Source of the DNA: Phoronis australis
Lineage: Eukaryota > Phoronida > Phoronidae
Assembly (NCBI GenBank): GCA_002633005.1
Contig: NMRA01000018.1
Coordinates: forward strand, 1,404,554-1,468,553
DNA length: 64,000 nucleotides
Direction: 5' to 3'
The position numbers and the translations under genes are program-made. The notes under the pieces were generated by a model. That model was not told the DNA's origin. It saw only the letters and a list, made by a program, of their open reading frames with translations, and ran no database searches. Positions 22,301-34,839 of the stretch are shown one piece after another. The first letter of the stretch is position 1; each line of letters begins with the position of its first letter.

Positions 22301-25300
22301 AATGTCTCCGCTTTGCTCTTGTTGTCAATTGGTGTCACTGTCATCTGATTAGTCAGAATGTTATTTTCCAGGATGAAATAAATGAGATTCCTTTCTTCGA
22401 CATCCAAATCCCCAAGGAAGTAGCCATCAAAATATTCAGCTCTCTTGACCTGGTTGATCTTTGTCGCTGCGCTCAGGTAAAGTCTTTCACAGGTATTTCT
22501 TGCTTTGAGAAACCATCTATTAACTATTCTAACCATTTGACAAAAAGACTAATTTGAGACGAGAATAGTTGTTAAAATTTATGTTTTCAAGTTGTCTTAT
22601 GATGGCAGATGTCAAGTAAAAGCAATATTCGCCTTGTAGTTAGTTTTTAAATGAGCCTGAATTGTTGCAAAAATTGACAATTGTATCTTAAACTGAAAAA
22701 TTTTACTGTAACACAAAATCTTTTGTTATTTGGAGTCTTGTTTGAGTGATTGATGTGACATCCATTTTTATTTTGATGAAGAATTTTATTGCTTTCACTT
22801 AGTATTTGCTCATTGACAAAGTAACGTAGAAAGTGTTTCGATGTTGGTTTAAACAGCATTGCTACTTACTTTAATGGCTATAAACACGCAGTCTCCAAAC
22901 AGCAAACCTTTTTATTATATAATTACTGAGGTGAGAAAGTGATTTTTGGGTTTGCAGATAACTGTCACTTTGTTATTCATTGAGACTTTATTTTAATGCC
23001 TTCTATTTTATCAGCCAGGAATTTATTACTTTCATAATCAGTATTCATGTTCTTTTGATTGCCCTGGTTTTTTTGGCTAATGATAAATTTGTTTTAAAAG
23101 CATTCAAACATTTTAGGTGAGCAAAAGTTGGAAGATTTTAGCCGAGGACGAGTTGCTTTGGTGTCATGTGTGTCATCGCTTAGGTTATGAGTTGAAAGTG
23201 TGTGTTAATGAAAGAGACAACTGGAAACACTTTGTTCAGGAACAAGTGAAGATTGGACGGAGAATTCTGGAAAATTGGAAGGTTGTTTTTCATATTGAAA
23301 TATCTGATTTTGTTTGTATTTGCTCCGTTTTGAAACTCGCCATGCGGTATAATCCAGTAATTTTACACTTCGCTTCATTTTGCCTTGGAATTGTCACTGA
23401 ATAAATATTCATAATATAACTGGGGGGGGTTAAATTTTTGTTGGAAAAAATACTATTTAGTAGATTTCTTTTATTTCAGTGACTGTAATAAAATGATATT
23501 TGAGTCAGAAACATTGGTTAAGTTAAATGAATTATTTCATAACCATGAGCATTATGTATTGACGTTCCAGACCAGAACCGGTGCTTTATATCGACTAGAG
23601 TATGTGCAGGGGGGAGTGTTGTGTGCTGCTCACTCATCCAATACACATGTGGTAGCTGGGTAAGTAAGGCACTTGCTGACATTAAAATTCTTGGTGATAG
23701 TCTCCCTCATTTGACCCTGTTTTGATTTGATTAATATAGTTTATATGGTACTGTTGGTGTGAGCTTTAGTAGTGATAGTGAAAAGTTTTCCTGTTGTGTG
23801 TTCAGATAAGGTGGCTGTGTGTGGGTGTGTGTGTTGTGTTTGTATGTTGTGTGTGTGCGCGCGCGTGTATGCGAGAGCATTTCTGCTTGCTTGGCAGGCT
23901 AATGTCGAAAAAACCAAGTTTGGGATGGAACAGGGTGTTCGTGGCGTCTTTTTCCAACGAGGGGGAAGTTTTCCACATAGTTGCCAACTTACCTTATAAA
24001 ATGCAAAATAAATTTCCATCCTCACAGAAAACATGTCATTAGGACTACAGTAGACTGCAGAAGCTAGCTGTATTAGTTACACGGCTTCTGTCAATGTTTG
24101 TGGATCGAACAGGATAAACAATAATTTAAAATCGGATTTTGAAATTTTCCCCTCGTTAAACACAATCAGTTTATCTCCTTTCCTTCCTCACATTCGCGTA
24201 ATGACCAACATTCTGTACTGCCTGGTTAATCAACAATGCACAGCAATGTGAATACAGTCAAACCAGGCAACAACCTTGACACTGGTTTGTTTTCTAAAAT
24301 GGCAAAGTGCCAGGCAACACTGATGAAATGGGTGGAGAAGCGGCAAGTTTTATTCATTTTATTGTGTTCACATTTACAAAAGAGGTCATACAACAATGTG
24401 ATTTATATTGCACGAAATAGCCAAATACCAAACTGACAATGAAAATCAGTCTAGTTATCTCAACAGTCGTCTGCATGAAATGGATGAATAAATCGTTTGC
24501 TATGCCGGCTAACGAACAGATTTACGCTGAACAAGAATGTGATAAACAATATAAACGGAATTTTTGTTACACGAGTTAGTTAATCGGGTCTAAACAACTT
24601 CATTTTTTATTATTCTATGTTATTCTATGTACGTGCGTAGAGCCGGAGAATTTGATTTTAATGAGTAGTCTCAAGCCCTGTCCTGGCGTGTACGCTTCCT
24701 AAAGCAACTTTCCTTATTAAAAAAGTAATTGCAGGCGATCTGATACATGTTGTACCAGACGTGCACTGGCCGTGCATGTGGTTACATTGCACTGATCACC
24801 TGGAACCATTTTCATGCTTTATTATTATTAATAGTTGAAACCGAGCTGAAGACCTAGAAACCTGACTCGAGGGTTTAGCAGTGTGACCCAGTGGGACTCA
24901 AACCGATGATCTTGAGTAAAGTAGGCTGGCACCTATCTCACTAGGTGTCACTGCCTCCTCATTAGTGTTACAAAACTCTTCATACACTGAGATCACATAC
25001 TGGTACTTCATTGTCATGTGACTTGCAAAAGCATACTTTACCCAGATACTCCCACTTTGTGCCTTAGTCACATGCTAAGGTTGAGGTAAACAATTGTGTC
25101 TACCATAATGAAGGTTGTAGAATGCACCAGACTGTACCAAATTATATATATTTTTTAAGTTTTCTTGGTGCGGCCCCCATCTCTCCCTCCCTCTCAGTGA
25201 GAGCGGGATCTCACCTTCCATACACACGTGTGGCGTCAAGCTCTGTATTCGCTAGGACTATTCACCACCACGCTCCTTTCGAAATCCAGGGGAAACACTG

Positions 25301-28300
25301 CTTGCATGCATGTGTGTGTATATGTATGTTCTATGTATATGGCACTAGTACAGGTCACTCCGTCTATTAATTCTCTAACATATATCTTCTTAATTCTTTT
25401 TTTTCTTGTGGTTTTTCATTAGTTACACCAATGGATATGTGAAAAATTGGCATTTGGACGGAGGTGGAGACTGCATCCTTAAGCCATCCCATACTGCACT
25501 GGTGCTGGATGAAACACAGGATTATGGGATGATATCGAATCATGTGACACATGTTGCAGTCAACTCAGAGGTCACCGTTGCTGCCTTTATGAAAGGTTAT
25601 CCTGTGTTTTTGTTTGCATATGCTTAATGGAATTCAAGCTTAAAATTATATTGCTTTCAATCTGTTATTATGAGAGAGTCATATGCACTTTATATAACCA
25701 TTTTCCATTATAGCTTTGGCTTGTCACCAGATGACAATTGAGTTGTTGGAAGACAGCATTTTGGATTCTCCTATGGGGAATTAAGGCTGTGGAATTTCCC
25801 ACCGTCTTTATATTTTTGCGATCATGGTGTTAAATTGACACTGTACTGTTGTGCAATCAGATATTCGAACGAATTGCACAAAAATATTAAAATTTCTCTG
25901 ATTTTTTATATCCTAAATGTCACAATTTTTTGCCTAAGTGGACTATTTTAAAACAATTCTTGGGAGCATTTAGGAGGATAGTGCATAAAGTAGAGTGTAT
26001 GCCATTTCTGATCAAATGTTACAAAATTTAGCCAAAACTGGAATTTTTCTAGGGTTTCGCATGACTTTAAACCATCCCTTGTTAAGGAGAGAATTCCGTG
26101 TCTGTAGTGATGTTCAGTACAAGAAGTGCATTAATTTAATTTTTTTCTATTACCTATTCTAGGTTTCGTGGATATTTGGAGAAACGACATGGGTACTGAT
26201 CCAGCACACACCATGCAATGCCAGCACATATCCGACCTTCAAATCAGCGAAGACCTTGTTGCAGTGGTATCAGGTCATGTGATTAATGTTGTGCAGTGCC
26301 GTGATAGCGGCTACGCTTGCCATGTACTGGATGCAGGAAGTCAAGTATGTTAGATATAATTTTCATTAGGAAGGTGCAAGTGGCTCTGTATTTGCTGTGC
26401 CATTACCAAATAGTACCAATGTGTTTGTGATACCGGTAATTAACGGTATTCGTTCTTAATTTGCTCAATGTACGTGGTTTCTTAGCTGCTCACTTTTGTT
26501 AGTGATTGAACAAAAATGTTTTCAGTAAATCAGCTTCACGTTGTACCTCTTCACGCAAAATTTTATTTGGATCTTGAGATGTAGTAAACCAATGCTTCGA
26601 ATATTTTTTGTACTTTTATTAACAATCTTACATTTAGTGGACAGTGTTTTTCTTGGCATATTTTGGTTCATATGTACGATAGCATATACCTGTGTGTTGT
26701 CCAATGCCTGATTCAATCATAGCCATTAACACTTCATTATGTGTATTTCAGATTAAATCATCAAAGGTTATGTCAACAGGTCAGTCCTCAAGGCAACGTC
26801 ATCTCACAGACAGTATTGTGGCCATGGCAACAGAAAGCGATGTCCAGCTTTATGTAATCAATGGGACCATCAGCTCATCAATGGATGTAACTGCCTGTGG
26901 AGTCTACTCAACCTATGGTGTACCAGTTTTGGGTCCAATCGACATTCTGGAGAACACATTGGCTTGCCCTCTTGGTGTTGATCTTCATCTGTTCATCAGT
27001 CCTTATAGGGTAATAGGGGTTTTTCCCTTGAACACTGGATAACTGGAGGGAAGGATCATTTCTCAATGTAAAACCTGTTCTGTATATTCCTTGCTAAAAA
27101 TTTGTGGATGCATTTTGGCTAGAAAATTGTGGCACCAGGAATTTCCGAAAGAGCTCCAGGAATATAAAACACCAAGGGAGGTCTAGACTTTTGGATTGAG
27201 GCTCGGAAAAGCCATCAAGGGAGATGTTTCAGAAAGCATACCTTAAAACCCCATAGCTGAGTTTTCGAAAACAAAAGATCCCTGTGGGGGCTCTTTTTGA
27301 ATGCACAATGTTTATGTTAGAATGAACTTTTCTGAAAGAGATCATGATATATTTGCAAAAAATTGTTGACATGGGAGAAATGTTGGGAAACCATGAAAGG
27401 GCAGAGACTCAGTCGAGAAATTTAGGAGTGGGAGTATCTCAGCCTTCTGTGGTGCAGTCCCTGTTCCGTGATTTGCCAATTGCAGATCGATTGTGTTTTG
27501 ATTTGCCATTTTCACACTGAAATTATTTTGATTTGTAAACAATATTGTCGAAAGAGATAGTCACTTTTATATCTCATGCCATCAGCATTTCATTTCTCCA
27601 TTCTAGGTAAAATTATACGATATTCATCAAGAAAAGGAGGTGACAACTTTGAGTGGTCACACAGCCCGAGTGTATGCATTACAGCTAGCATCAAACAATA
27701 TGGTGGTTACTGGGAGTGCTGACAGGAAGTAAGTAGGTGTCCTCTACACTTCTGTTATTTATTAATGAGTAGTAAATTTAATTAATTTGGAGTTTTGTAG
27801 ATTGAAGTTCTCGTTTGAACTCCATTTTTGAAAACCACGCTTTAAAGTGAGTGCCCGTCCAACTCATTGATATTCTTTCCAAATGTAAAAGGTTTTGTAA
27901 TGTGATTGTATTGTGCCATTGTATCTAAAGATTTATTTCTAAACGTTTGCACTTGACGGTGAGTTTGTGAGCATTGCTAGACACAGCTTGACCTGCTAAC
28001 AGTGCCAAAGAAAATGTGAGTGGAAATACTGACTGGAAAATGTCCTGTTAATTGAAATAAGATGGACAAAACTAGAAAATTCTGATTAATAATATTCTGT
28101 AATCATAGGTGTGATATGTTCTCAAGTTCAAAAAGTAGGTGTTGAACACTTTTGTATGATTGTAAAGCTTCACATTGCTGTACATAAAATGGGTTGTTTG
28201 TTTAAGTTCTAGTTATAGAGGCATTTTCAGTTCTGGGGTACTCTTGTAGAAGAGGTATAGGGGCGCACTGTTTAAACTTATCTTCAATGTTAACTCCTGT

Positions 28301-31003
28301 AAATTTGATTCTTACAGTATGTTAAGAGCATTGCTCTGAGCCAACTAATGCCATAAATTGTCAAATGTAATGAACTATTAGGCGTATTGGCTTGCTTTTG
28401 TCTACGTCACCGCAAGAATCGTCTTTTCATTCAAACAGCTGCGAATAACACCCGCACGCAATGGTGTTCTATTCAGACCCCTATTCAATACAACTGTTAT
28501 CGGCCTTTTGTTGTTTGTGCTGGGATCTTGCAGTGACGCAACATGGCACGAAAAAGCAGGTTCACCTGTCATTTGGAGGGCGATTACAGTTTCATGATTG
28601 AACTTACGTTTTCTTATTTTACTAAGGCTTTGCTAGCACTTTCTGGTTAGCCCAATACGTCTGAAATAACGAAATTCCGTTGAAGGTAGGCTTTACAAGG
28701 GTGACTTTTTCTTGACCAGTTTCTGTCGAAGGGGTGCCTTTTGCGACACAATTACCTACAGAAGGTTTCACCATGGGGTTCCGAAAACTCGACAATAGCT
28801 GAAGATTCGTTTTTCCTAATACACAAAACTACGAAAGGGTTTCAACATGATCTATACTTTTAAAACATTTGATGCAAGTCAGGTATACTCATTTTTGACA
28901 ACATGGCAGGCTTTACTGTTTGTGACTTAATGGGTCTGCTGTCCAAGAATCCTTATAAAATGAAATTGCTTGCAAAAGGGTGGCTTTTTCATGGAAATTC
29001 CTTACACATGGGCCCTTTTTAAACTCCACGCTCTGTATGAGTTGGTATCCTACTTTTCCANTCTGAATGTAACTGTTTATTGTTATGGACATTATCTCAT
29101 AATTTTTTGTAGCAGGGGATTAATGAAACGGTGTAACTGACTGTTACTATGGATACTATCAAGATTGTGTAAAGCAGTATGTATTTCAATAGTCCATAAT
29201 CATAAACAGAGAATATCTAAAGTGAATTTCAAACTGTCCCTGTATTTTTGCCCACTCAACTGATTTTGGCATTTGTAGGGTGCGTCTCTATGACACCAGG
29301 GTGCCACACCCAGTTGGCGTGTTTATGGGTCACACAACACAGGTGACCTCTGTCCAGACTGACTCGTGGAAGGTCGTCTCGGGGTCGTATGACGGCATGG
29401 TCTCAGTGTGGGATCACAGAGTGCCAAATGTGAAACTTTGGGAGCATCACAACAGGTAAAGAATTATGGGAGCTCGAAATACAATAGGTGGGGCTAGTGC
29501 AGCGAGAGACCTTCCGGTAGAAATGTAAATCTATGCACTCGGGTAATCACATGGTACTCTTAGTCCACGAATGTTCTATGCGTACGAAGTGTTTTCGCCT
29601 CTCAATCTATTCAGATGTTAGCACCATCTAGTGACTAGTGAGACCCCATTCTATTTGCGCATGAGTGCACACTAGGTCAGAGAACTTTTAAAATAAAGAT
29701 CCGTGCAGGTTTTTTCTTGAATTTGTATTTCAGGGCCTTAATATACGAGGAAAATTCAAAATTGTTAAGAAATTTGTTAGACATTTAGAATGTGGCGAAA
29801 AATTTTGGAGCTTGATGTGGCGAGTTGAGCAACTAAAATTTGAAGTTGCATTTTACAAGTGAGGCTTGGGCTGTAGTTGGCACAGGCAGTCTGAGGTTGC
29901 GTTTGGATTACTGATATTCACCAACTTAAACGTTGCATGGAGTCTTTCAGTTTAGGCCCCAGCAGCTACCTTCTACAAATTACCTATAGTCAAATTTGTT
30001 GAATTTTCAGACACCCAGTTGGTTACTGTCACTTCAACAAGCAACTATTGGTGGTGGCAAACATTCCAGTCAACAAACATCCCGACACGGTGTATGACGT
30101 GGATTCAATGTTACATAGGAGGTATGTAATTACATATGTTGTTTCAGAGGACGCTCAAAGTTCTGGGCAGTAGCACCATATATGTATGTATTTAGGCCCA
30201 TGCATCTGTAATCTGCGTTGCTGAAAATTTTTTCGGAGCATTTTGTCCGTTCTTTATATGGTTCATTTAATTTGTCAGTGTACAATTATTGTGTCAACAT
30301 TTATCGTTTTGTAGTAGAGAAGTCGTAATTAACTGTCATGCTAATTTGGATTTTTTTCACAGGTGTTTCGCACTTCGGCACCTGCACCTAATTTCAGTAT
30401 GCACAGTTTCACATTATAAGCAAATGGGCCCATATGCACACACACGGTTACAGTAGACTAATTTTTGTGTCCATAATATTTAACTTGGAATGAGTCGTGT
30501 TGTTTGGGACCTGAATAACACTGAAAAATGGCAGCACTATATCAACACATCTTTCCCAGTCAGTGAAGCATTACAACCACACTAGCTTATTCTAGCCTTG
30601 AGGTCCTACTAATATGTCCCAGATTCACATGAAGTGAAGAAACTTTTATGAGCTTCCTATAAGAAGAGAGCTGGTGACCGATTACTTTTGTGGACTGCAA
30701 CACTAATCACCTGATTGTGACTCATCAACACAGGTTCCTTAAGGGTTAAGTCTCGGTTTGCTAGAATCCTTACAAACCGTACAGTTAGTAAAATGTCCAT
30801 TACTTGATTGTTTTGTATGCTGTTGTATTATAAGATAACTATGATATTATTTTTCCAGGTATCGTGGAAGTTTACATGCGTACGACTTCTCCATTGATCA
30901 GATGTCAGTGACTGGACTTCCTTCAGTATGCCTGTCAAGTTATGATGAGCCAGAAGGCTACAACTACAATATTAGACTGTCGATGCCTTATGACCGATTA
31001 TGA
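19391..31003 (+). CDS. FBXW8: F-box/WD repeat-containing protein 8
   Basis: This is the substrate-recognition subunit of the SKP1-CUL7-RBX1 ubiquitin ligase. Eleven coding exons join with consistent phase: 19391-19738, 22372-22476, 23117-23281, 23571-23659, 25423-25595, 26163-26344, 26752-27009, 27607-27728, 29279-29455, 30011-30121 and 30859-31003, giving 624 residues (human about 598). The start MEELEEFRKTWRLEL mirrors the vertebrate N-terminus. The F-box spans about residues 120-165 (IPFFDIQIPKEVAIKIF, CAQVSKSWKILAEDE). The rest is a WD40 propeller with GYTNGYVKNWHL, SGHTARVYALQLA, VTGSADRKVRLYD and VSGSYDGMVSVWD. The C-terminus YRGSLHAYDFSIDQMSV matches the family's conserved tail. Intron 1 contains a large repeat array. 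One undetermined base lies in intron 8. Confidence 0.95.
20700..22335 (+). repeat. Composite tandem repeat element, copy D (in FBXW8 intron 1)
   Basis: Monomers of about 430-470 bp repeat: GGCTGTATCTCCTAAACCC-type boxes near 20755, 21223 and 21658, and CACCTAGTGGCCATTTT-type boxes near 21010, 21480, 21904 and 22230. The left end carries GCATATTGCCGTCATCTC, the complement of the end of copy A. The right end (22.23-22.33 kb) matches the start of copy A. Frames are broken by stops, so no protein is inferred. Confidence 0.8.
23812..23870 (+). repeat. GT-rich microsatellite
   Basis: An imperfect (TG)n run with a CGCGCGCG core lies within FBXW8 intron 4. It opens frames on both strands that are not genes. 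Confidence 0.8.
24835..24955 (-). repeat. tRNA-derived SINE, family 1 copy 1
   Basis: On the minus strand the tRNA-like head (GTGACACCTAGTGAGATAGG, B box GGTTTGAGTCCC, then ACTGGGTCACACTGCTAAAC) is followed by a tail GAGTCAGGTTTCTAGG. The same head and tail occur on the plus strand at 46030-46140. It lies in FBXW8 intron 4. Confidence 0.65.
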
Positions 31004-31800
31004 CACAAAATAATTGTTCATTTGAAAGCCAATCTATTATTGACCAATGGTTTATATTTACAATATTTGACTGCCTGTATGTTTTCACTGGCCATGACGT
31101 ATTGATACAATATGTTCCCCTACACCTGTAGTGTGTGGTGTTTAACCGATCCTCCTGGAAGAAAGGTCCAAGGAAATATCTGTTGACAGCTGTGATAAGT
31201 TGTACACGGGAATGTGACTATGAAAGAAAGGAGTTAATCTGAGTCGAATTTTGCTTGTGATGGAACGATGTAGAGATCAGCTAGAGGTCCACAAACTTCT
31301 CAATTTCTATCCTCCGCCTTCGGTTAGCAGGCTATAGGCATGCTGGTTCAAATCAAGTATCTGCTTGTCAACGTCTTGTGATTGTTGGCAGCTCACACAG
31401 TGCCAATTGTCAAATCTGGCCACCCTTCAAAAACTACCCTGAGTCGTCTGAGATGGGTAGGTAAGTCGATGTTTGTGCGCAGTTAAGTGGGACGATTAAT
31501 ATTGTAAAGAAAATCGTTTTCTTTTCGCTGTTAAAGATAATTCTTTTGCCTGGTTTTAAATGACGGACATATATGATATACGATCAGACGTGGTTAGGGT
31601 CTTGAACTTTTAATTGTATCAAACCCCAGTAACTTTACTATCAGATTGTTATTTTTTGTGATTGATCATGATCAGAACATTGTCAGATCACGTTTGGAGA
31701 CTGTTTATGCAATTATTGTTTTTTAATAAAATGCCTTGTTGCAGACAATGTGTAAAACTTGTTTGCTATTAAAACTATTTTAATGCTATTTTCCATATTT
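31004..31800 (+). terminator. FBXW8 3' UTR and polyadenylation region
   Basis: AT-rich sequence follows the stop codon. The first good poly(A) signal is AATAAA at about 31725, followed by a TTGTT/GTGT-rich stretch consistent with a downstream element, giving a 3' UTR of about 0.75 kb. No other gene is seen between here and 33.6 kb. Confidence 0.5.
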
Positions 31801-33370
31801 TGTAGTTTTTATTTAAACAGAAACGAGCTTTTCACAATAGCACATAAAACCATATTAATAATTCAGACTAGATAATTTCATAAATTATTGTTAAGCAGAT
31901 GCAAAGTTCGAGACGTCATCCTGTAATAAACTTCTGATATAATAAAAAGGACCCACAAAACAAAACCACTGTTGGTTATATTTTCATCACAGAAAACAAA
32001 AAAACAACCCATGCACTCACAAGTACATGCACAAACTATAAACGAACGTTTTGTATCTGCAAAATTGCAACAGCAATTGTTAGAAACATTTCCCATTTTG
32101 TCGGACTTCAGACGAGAGCACTTTCCAAATGAACCAATCAGTTTGGTCAATTGTGAAAGTGCTACATCAGCAGATCAAAAACATAAGATAAAATAAGAGT
32201 TAAGTTGTTTCTGAAATAAAAACTAACATGTATCCGAGTTTTATTCCAAACACAATATAACCACAATATAACCATAACAAACAATAAGTGTTAACTTGCC
32301 TTATTATGTGACACTGTGAAATTCGCAAAATTGAAACGAAGTATTTGACACTGGCCATTGCATGAAACGGGATGTCCCATGGTAAGAGTAATCTAACCTA
32401 AACAGTGCTAAATATACCTGTAGTGTTCTTGGTAATCTTGCTCAGCATCACCTGTTTTGATACAAAAGTCAAGTAATTCCCGAGCTTGAAGTTACCTTTC
32501 AAATGCAATAATGGGCAACTTGATATTCTCTAGGTGGCGCTAATGAATAAAAGTCTCCCTTTTTGACATAAGAATAGATCGAGAGCAAAAAGCATTTCAT
32601 TACCACGGAGATGTTCGAAGGATAAAGGCTCCACATGATTACCTGAATGCAAGCATTTCTACGGTCCCTTGTTTGAACACTAGTGACACCTAGTGAATTC
32701 CCAAGCTCCCCGTTGCTTTGCTCCACACAAAAGAAATTTAGATCATGAAAATGGTCATGGTTAGTGTTAGTGGTTCTAGGCTAGTACCATAGCAGAGACT
32801 AGACAGCTCCGAATTATTCTAGTTCATGACAAGTCATAAATATGACATTGAGTAACATACCAATGAAGACTCACCCAATAAGTGCATAGATTGGTACATC
32901 ACAATATTCATATTTTACTTTAAATACAATATTTATGTCTGTTGGTAATGGCAACACATTAATAAATAATTTACTGTGCTCCTGTTAGTTCGTGATACAT
33001 GCACAGAACTGATGCAACACCACAGATGCATATACGGTAAAATCTAGGACACAATATGGTGATAAGAGAAATCTTCTCATTTTCTTCCACTAAAGATATG
33101 TACCACCGAATTAGCGCTTTACTGTGTTCAAGCTCTGTATCATAGCTATCATTAGAAAATGTTTTTGATAAATCGTGGGCATTCACAATGATAGAAGCCC
33201 TTGAAAAATGGAAAAAGCAATTCTGGTAATTATTTTTATCCGAAATTAGTGAGATTTTACCACATACACATCCGTGGGCGACACCTATGGGGATAGTCAA
33301 CTCGCAAACTTTCCAATCAGAGGAAGTTAATAGTTAGGAACTTGACTGTATTATCGGCTTGAATGAAGAT
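31801..33370. other. Spacer with an inverted AATCTCAC repeat
   Basis: No gene is supported. The minus-strand 109-codon frame at 32971-33300 lies over an inverted copy of the dispersed repeat (AATCTCACTAATTTCGGATA on the minus strand near 33250), which explains it. The 74-codon plus-strand frame at 31972 has no splice or family support. Confidence 0.5.
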
Positions 33371-33371
33371 G

Positions 33372-33411
33372 ACTGTGCATCGGAGCCTGGAACGAGGCTC
33401 CGGTGCACAGT
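33372..33411. other. GC-rich perfect-stem hairpin
   Basis: Arms of 17 nt (ACTGTGCATCGGAGCCT and its complement, with one G-T wobble) flank the loop GGAACG. The stem is GC-rich in an AT-rich area. It lies about 200 bp past the stop of the minus-strand ORF, so it could sit in that gene's 3' UTR. It could also be a foldback remnant. Confidence 0.6.
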
Positions 33412-33617
33412 TGGTTGGAACGAGGCTACAGTGGTTCTTGTGTTGATCTATTGATAAAGTACCGGTACATGTTATTGTGTAAACTGCTTTTTTACTGACA
33501 ACAGAACTTTTTGAATTTAATGGTTTATAAACAACACAACTATCAAGCAAAAAAAAATTCTGCATGGTAGGTTAATAAAGGAATTTCTAAAGTGAAACCG
33601 TATAGTTTGAGACAAGG

Positions 33618-34748
33618 CTATTGGTATTTACTTTGTGAATCAATTATTTCTAGTATTTTTTCATCCAACCCCATAGCACTTGCTTCCTCTACAATGATCT
33701 CAATTTCTTCAAGTCGTTCCTCTTTTTCCAAGAGAATCAGCAATGTAGCAAAAAGCTGGGCTTTCAACTTCCTGCGCAAAAAGTCTTTATGCATCAAATG
33801 TTTCAGAATGGATATTTTGTTGAATTCCACTTTATCCTTGCTGAAGATAATGTCATTCACAGCAACTCTCAAAAATGGAGCCAGATTCATTTCAGTTTCC
33901 GTACTCATAGATTCTGTATTCTTTTCTTCATCAGTCCGCATATCTGAAATTGAACTTAGCATATCTGCCACCATCTGAGCATCTTTGCTGTTCCACTCAT
34001 CACCTTCTTTCTTGGAAATCAATGCTTCTGCCTGAGTGAACTCTTCACAATACAAAAAGCACTTCCATAAACAAATTAACGGAACAAGGTCAGACGACAA
34101 TTTGCAGTTTTCAACAAACTCCCTTAGTCTCGGGAGTATACATGGAAAGTCTTTTATAATTGATGTGGCAAGATGGACAAAGAATATTTCAACTTTTTCA
34201 AAATTCCTATTTCTGTGGTACATCAGTTTAACACAGTCCACACCTTCAGTAATTCTTCCGGAATTTTTGTAAGCACTGAACAGTGACGAATAGAACGAAT
34301 CAGGTGAACACACCTTGGATGCCAGAAGTCTCTCCTGTATTTCAAGTAGAGCTTCAACTTCACCCACATTACCCAGCTGCTGAATGAAGTTCACAATTGT
34401 ATCACCAGGTGGCATAACGTCACTATCCATGCACAGTAACAAAAATGCAACGGCTTTCTTAAATTGCCAATTGTTCATGTACTTAATCAACTTTCTGTTG
34501 TTCTCTGCATGGCTTCCCGTCGAACAGAATCTGGATAAAGACAGACTGACGTAATTAGTCCCGTTTTTGGTGATAGTCGAGAGGCCTTTTTGTTTATGAC
34601 CTCCACCATTTGCATCGGCATCGCCATCGAAACACAAGTCATTTGCCAGAGATCCTAAAAGAAATGGTTTTAAACCATCGCGTCGGAATAGGCATCCAAT
34701 AAAACGCTCTGCGGGATTGCTTCGAAAGTTTGGTAGCCTTCTTAGCAT
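33618..34748 (-). CDS. Putative mitochondrial helical-repeat (PPR-like) protein
   Basis: A single uninterrupted frame encodes 376 residues from the chosen ATG. An in-frame ATG 30 codons upstream would give 406. I prefer the inner start because MLRRLPNFRSNPAERFIGCL followed by FRRDG is arginine-rich, lacks acidic residues early on, and looks like a mitochondrial presequence. From about residue 85 the protein is a run of paired helices with PPR-like spacing (for example DSFYSSLFSAYKNSGRITEG), then a charged hinge (DEEKNTESMSTETE) and a C-terminal helical, acidic tail. The general layout recalls mitochondrial PPR proteins such as PTCD2 or mS27, but I could not match either residue by residue. 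It is intronless among multi-exon neighbours, so an old retrogene is possible. Confidence 0.7.
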   Translation of the reverse strand: MLRRLPNFRSNPAERFIGCLFRRDGLKPFLLGSLANDLCFDGDADANGGGHKQKGLSTITKNGTNYVSLSLSRFCSTGSHAENNRKLIKYMNNWQFKKAVAFLLLCMDSDVMPPGDTIVNFIQQLGNVGEVEALLEIQERLLASKVCSPDSFYSSLFSAYKNSGRITEGVDCVKLMYHRNRNFEKVEIFFVHLATSIIKDFPCILPRLREFVENCKLSSDLVPLICLWKCFLYCEEFTQAEALISKKEGDEWNSKDAQMVADMLSSISDMRTDEEKNTESMSTETEMNLAPFLRVAVNDIIFSKDKVEFNKISILKHLMHKDFLRRKLKAQLFATLLILLEKEERLEEIEIIVEEASAMGLDEKILEIIDSQSKYQ

Positions 34749-34839
34749 ATCAGCAGTGGGCTTCGCGATACAAGCACAAAATATCGTTGTTTCACAAGAC
34801 AGTTTCACATTGCGCAGGCGGCCATTTTTGGTGGGCAAT

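Noticed and set aside
23741-24042. Open frames of 61-97 codons around the GT repeat
   Set aside because: Microsatellite-driven frames inside an FBXW8 intron.
33592-33978. 128-codon plus-strand open frame
   Set aside because: It lies antisense to the well-composed minus-strand mitochondrial-type ORF and is its mirror frame.
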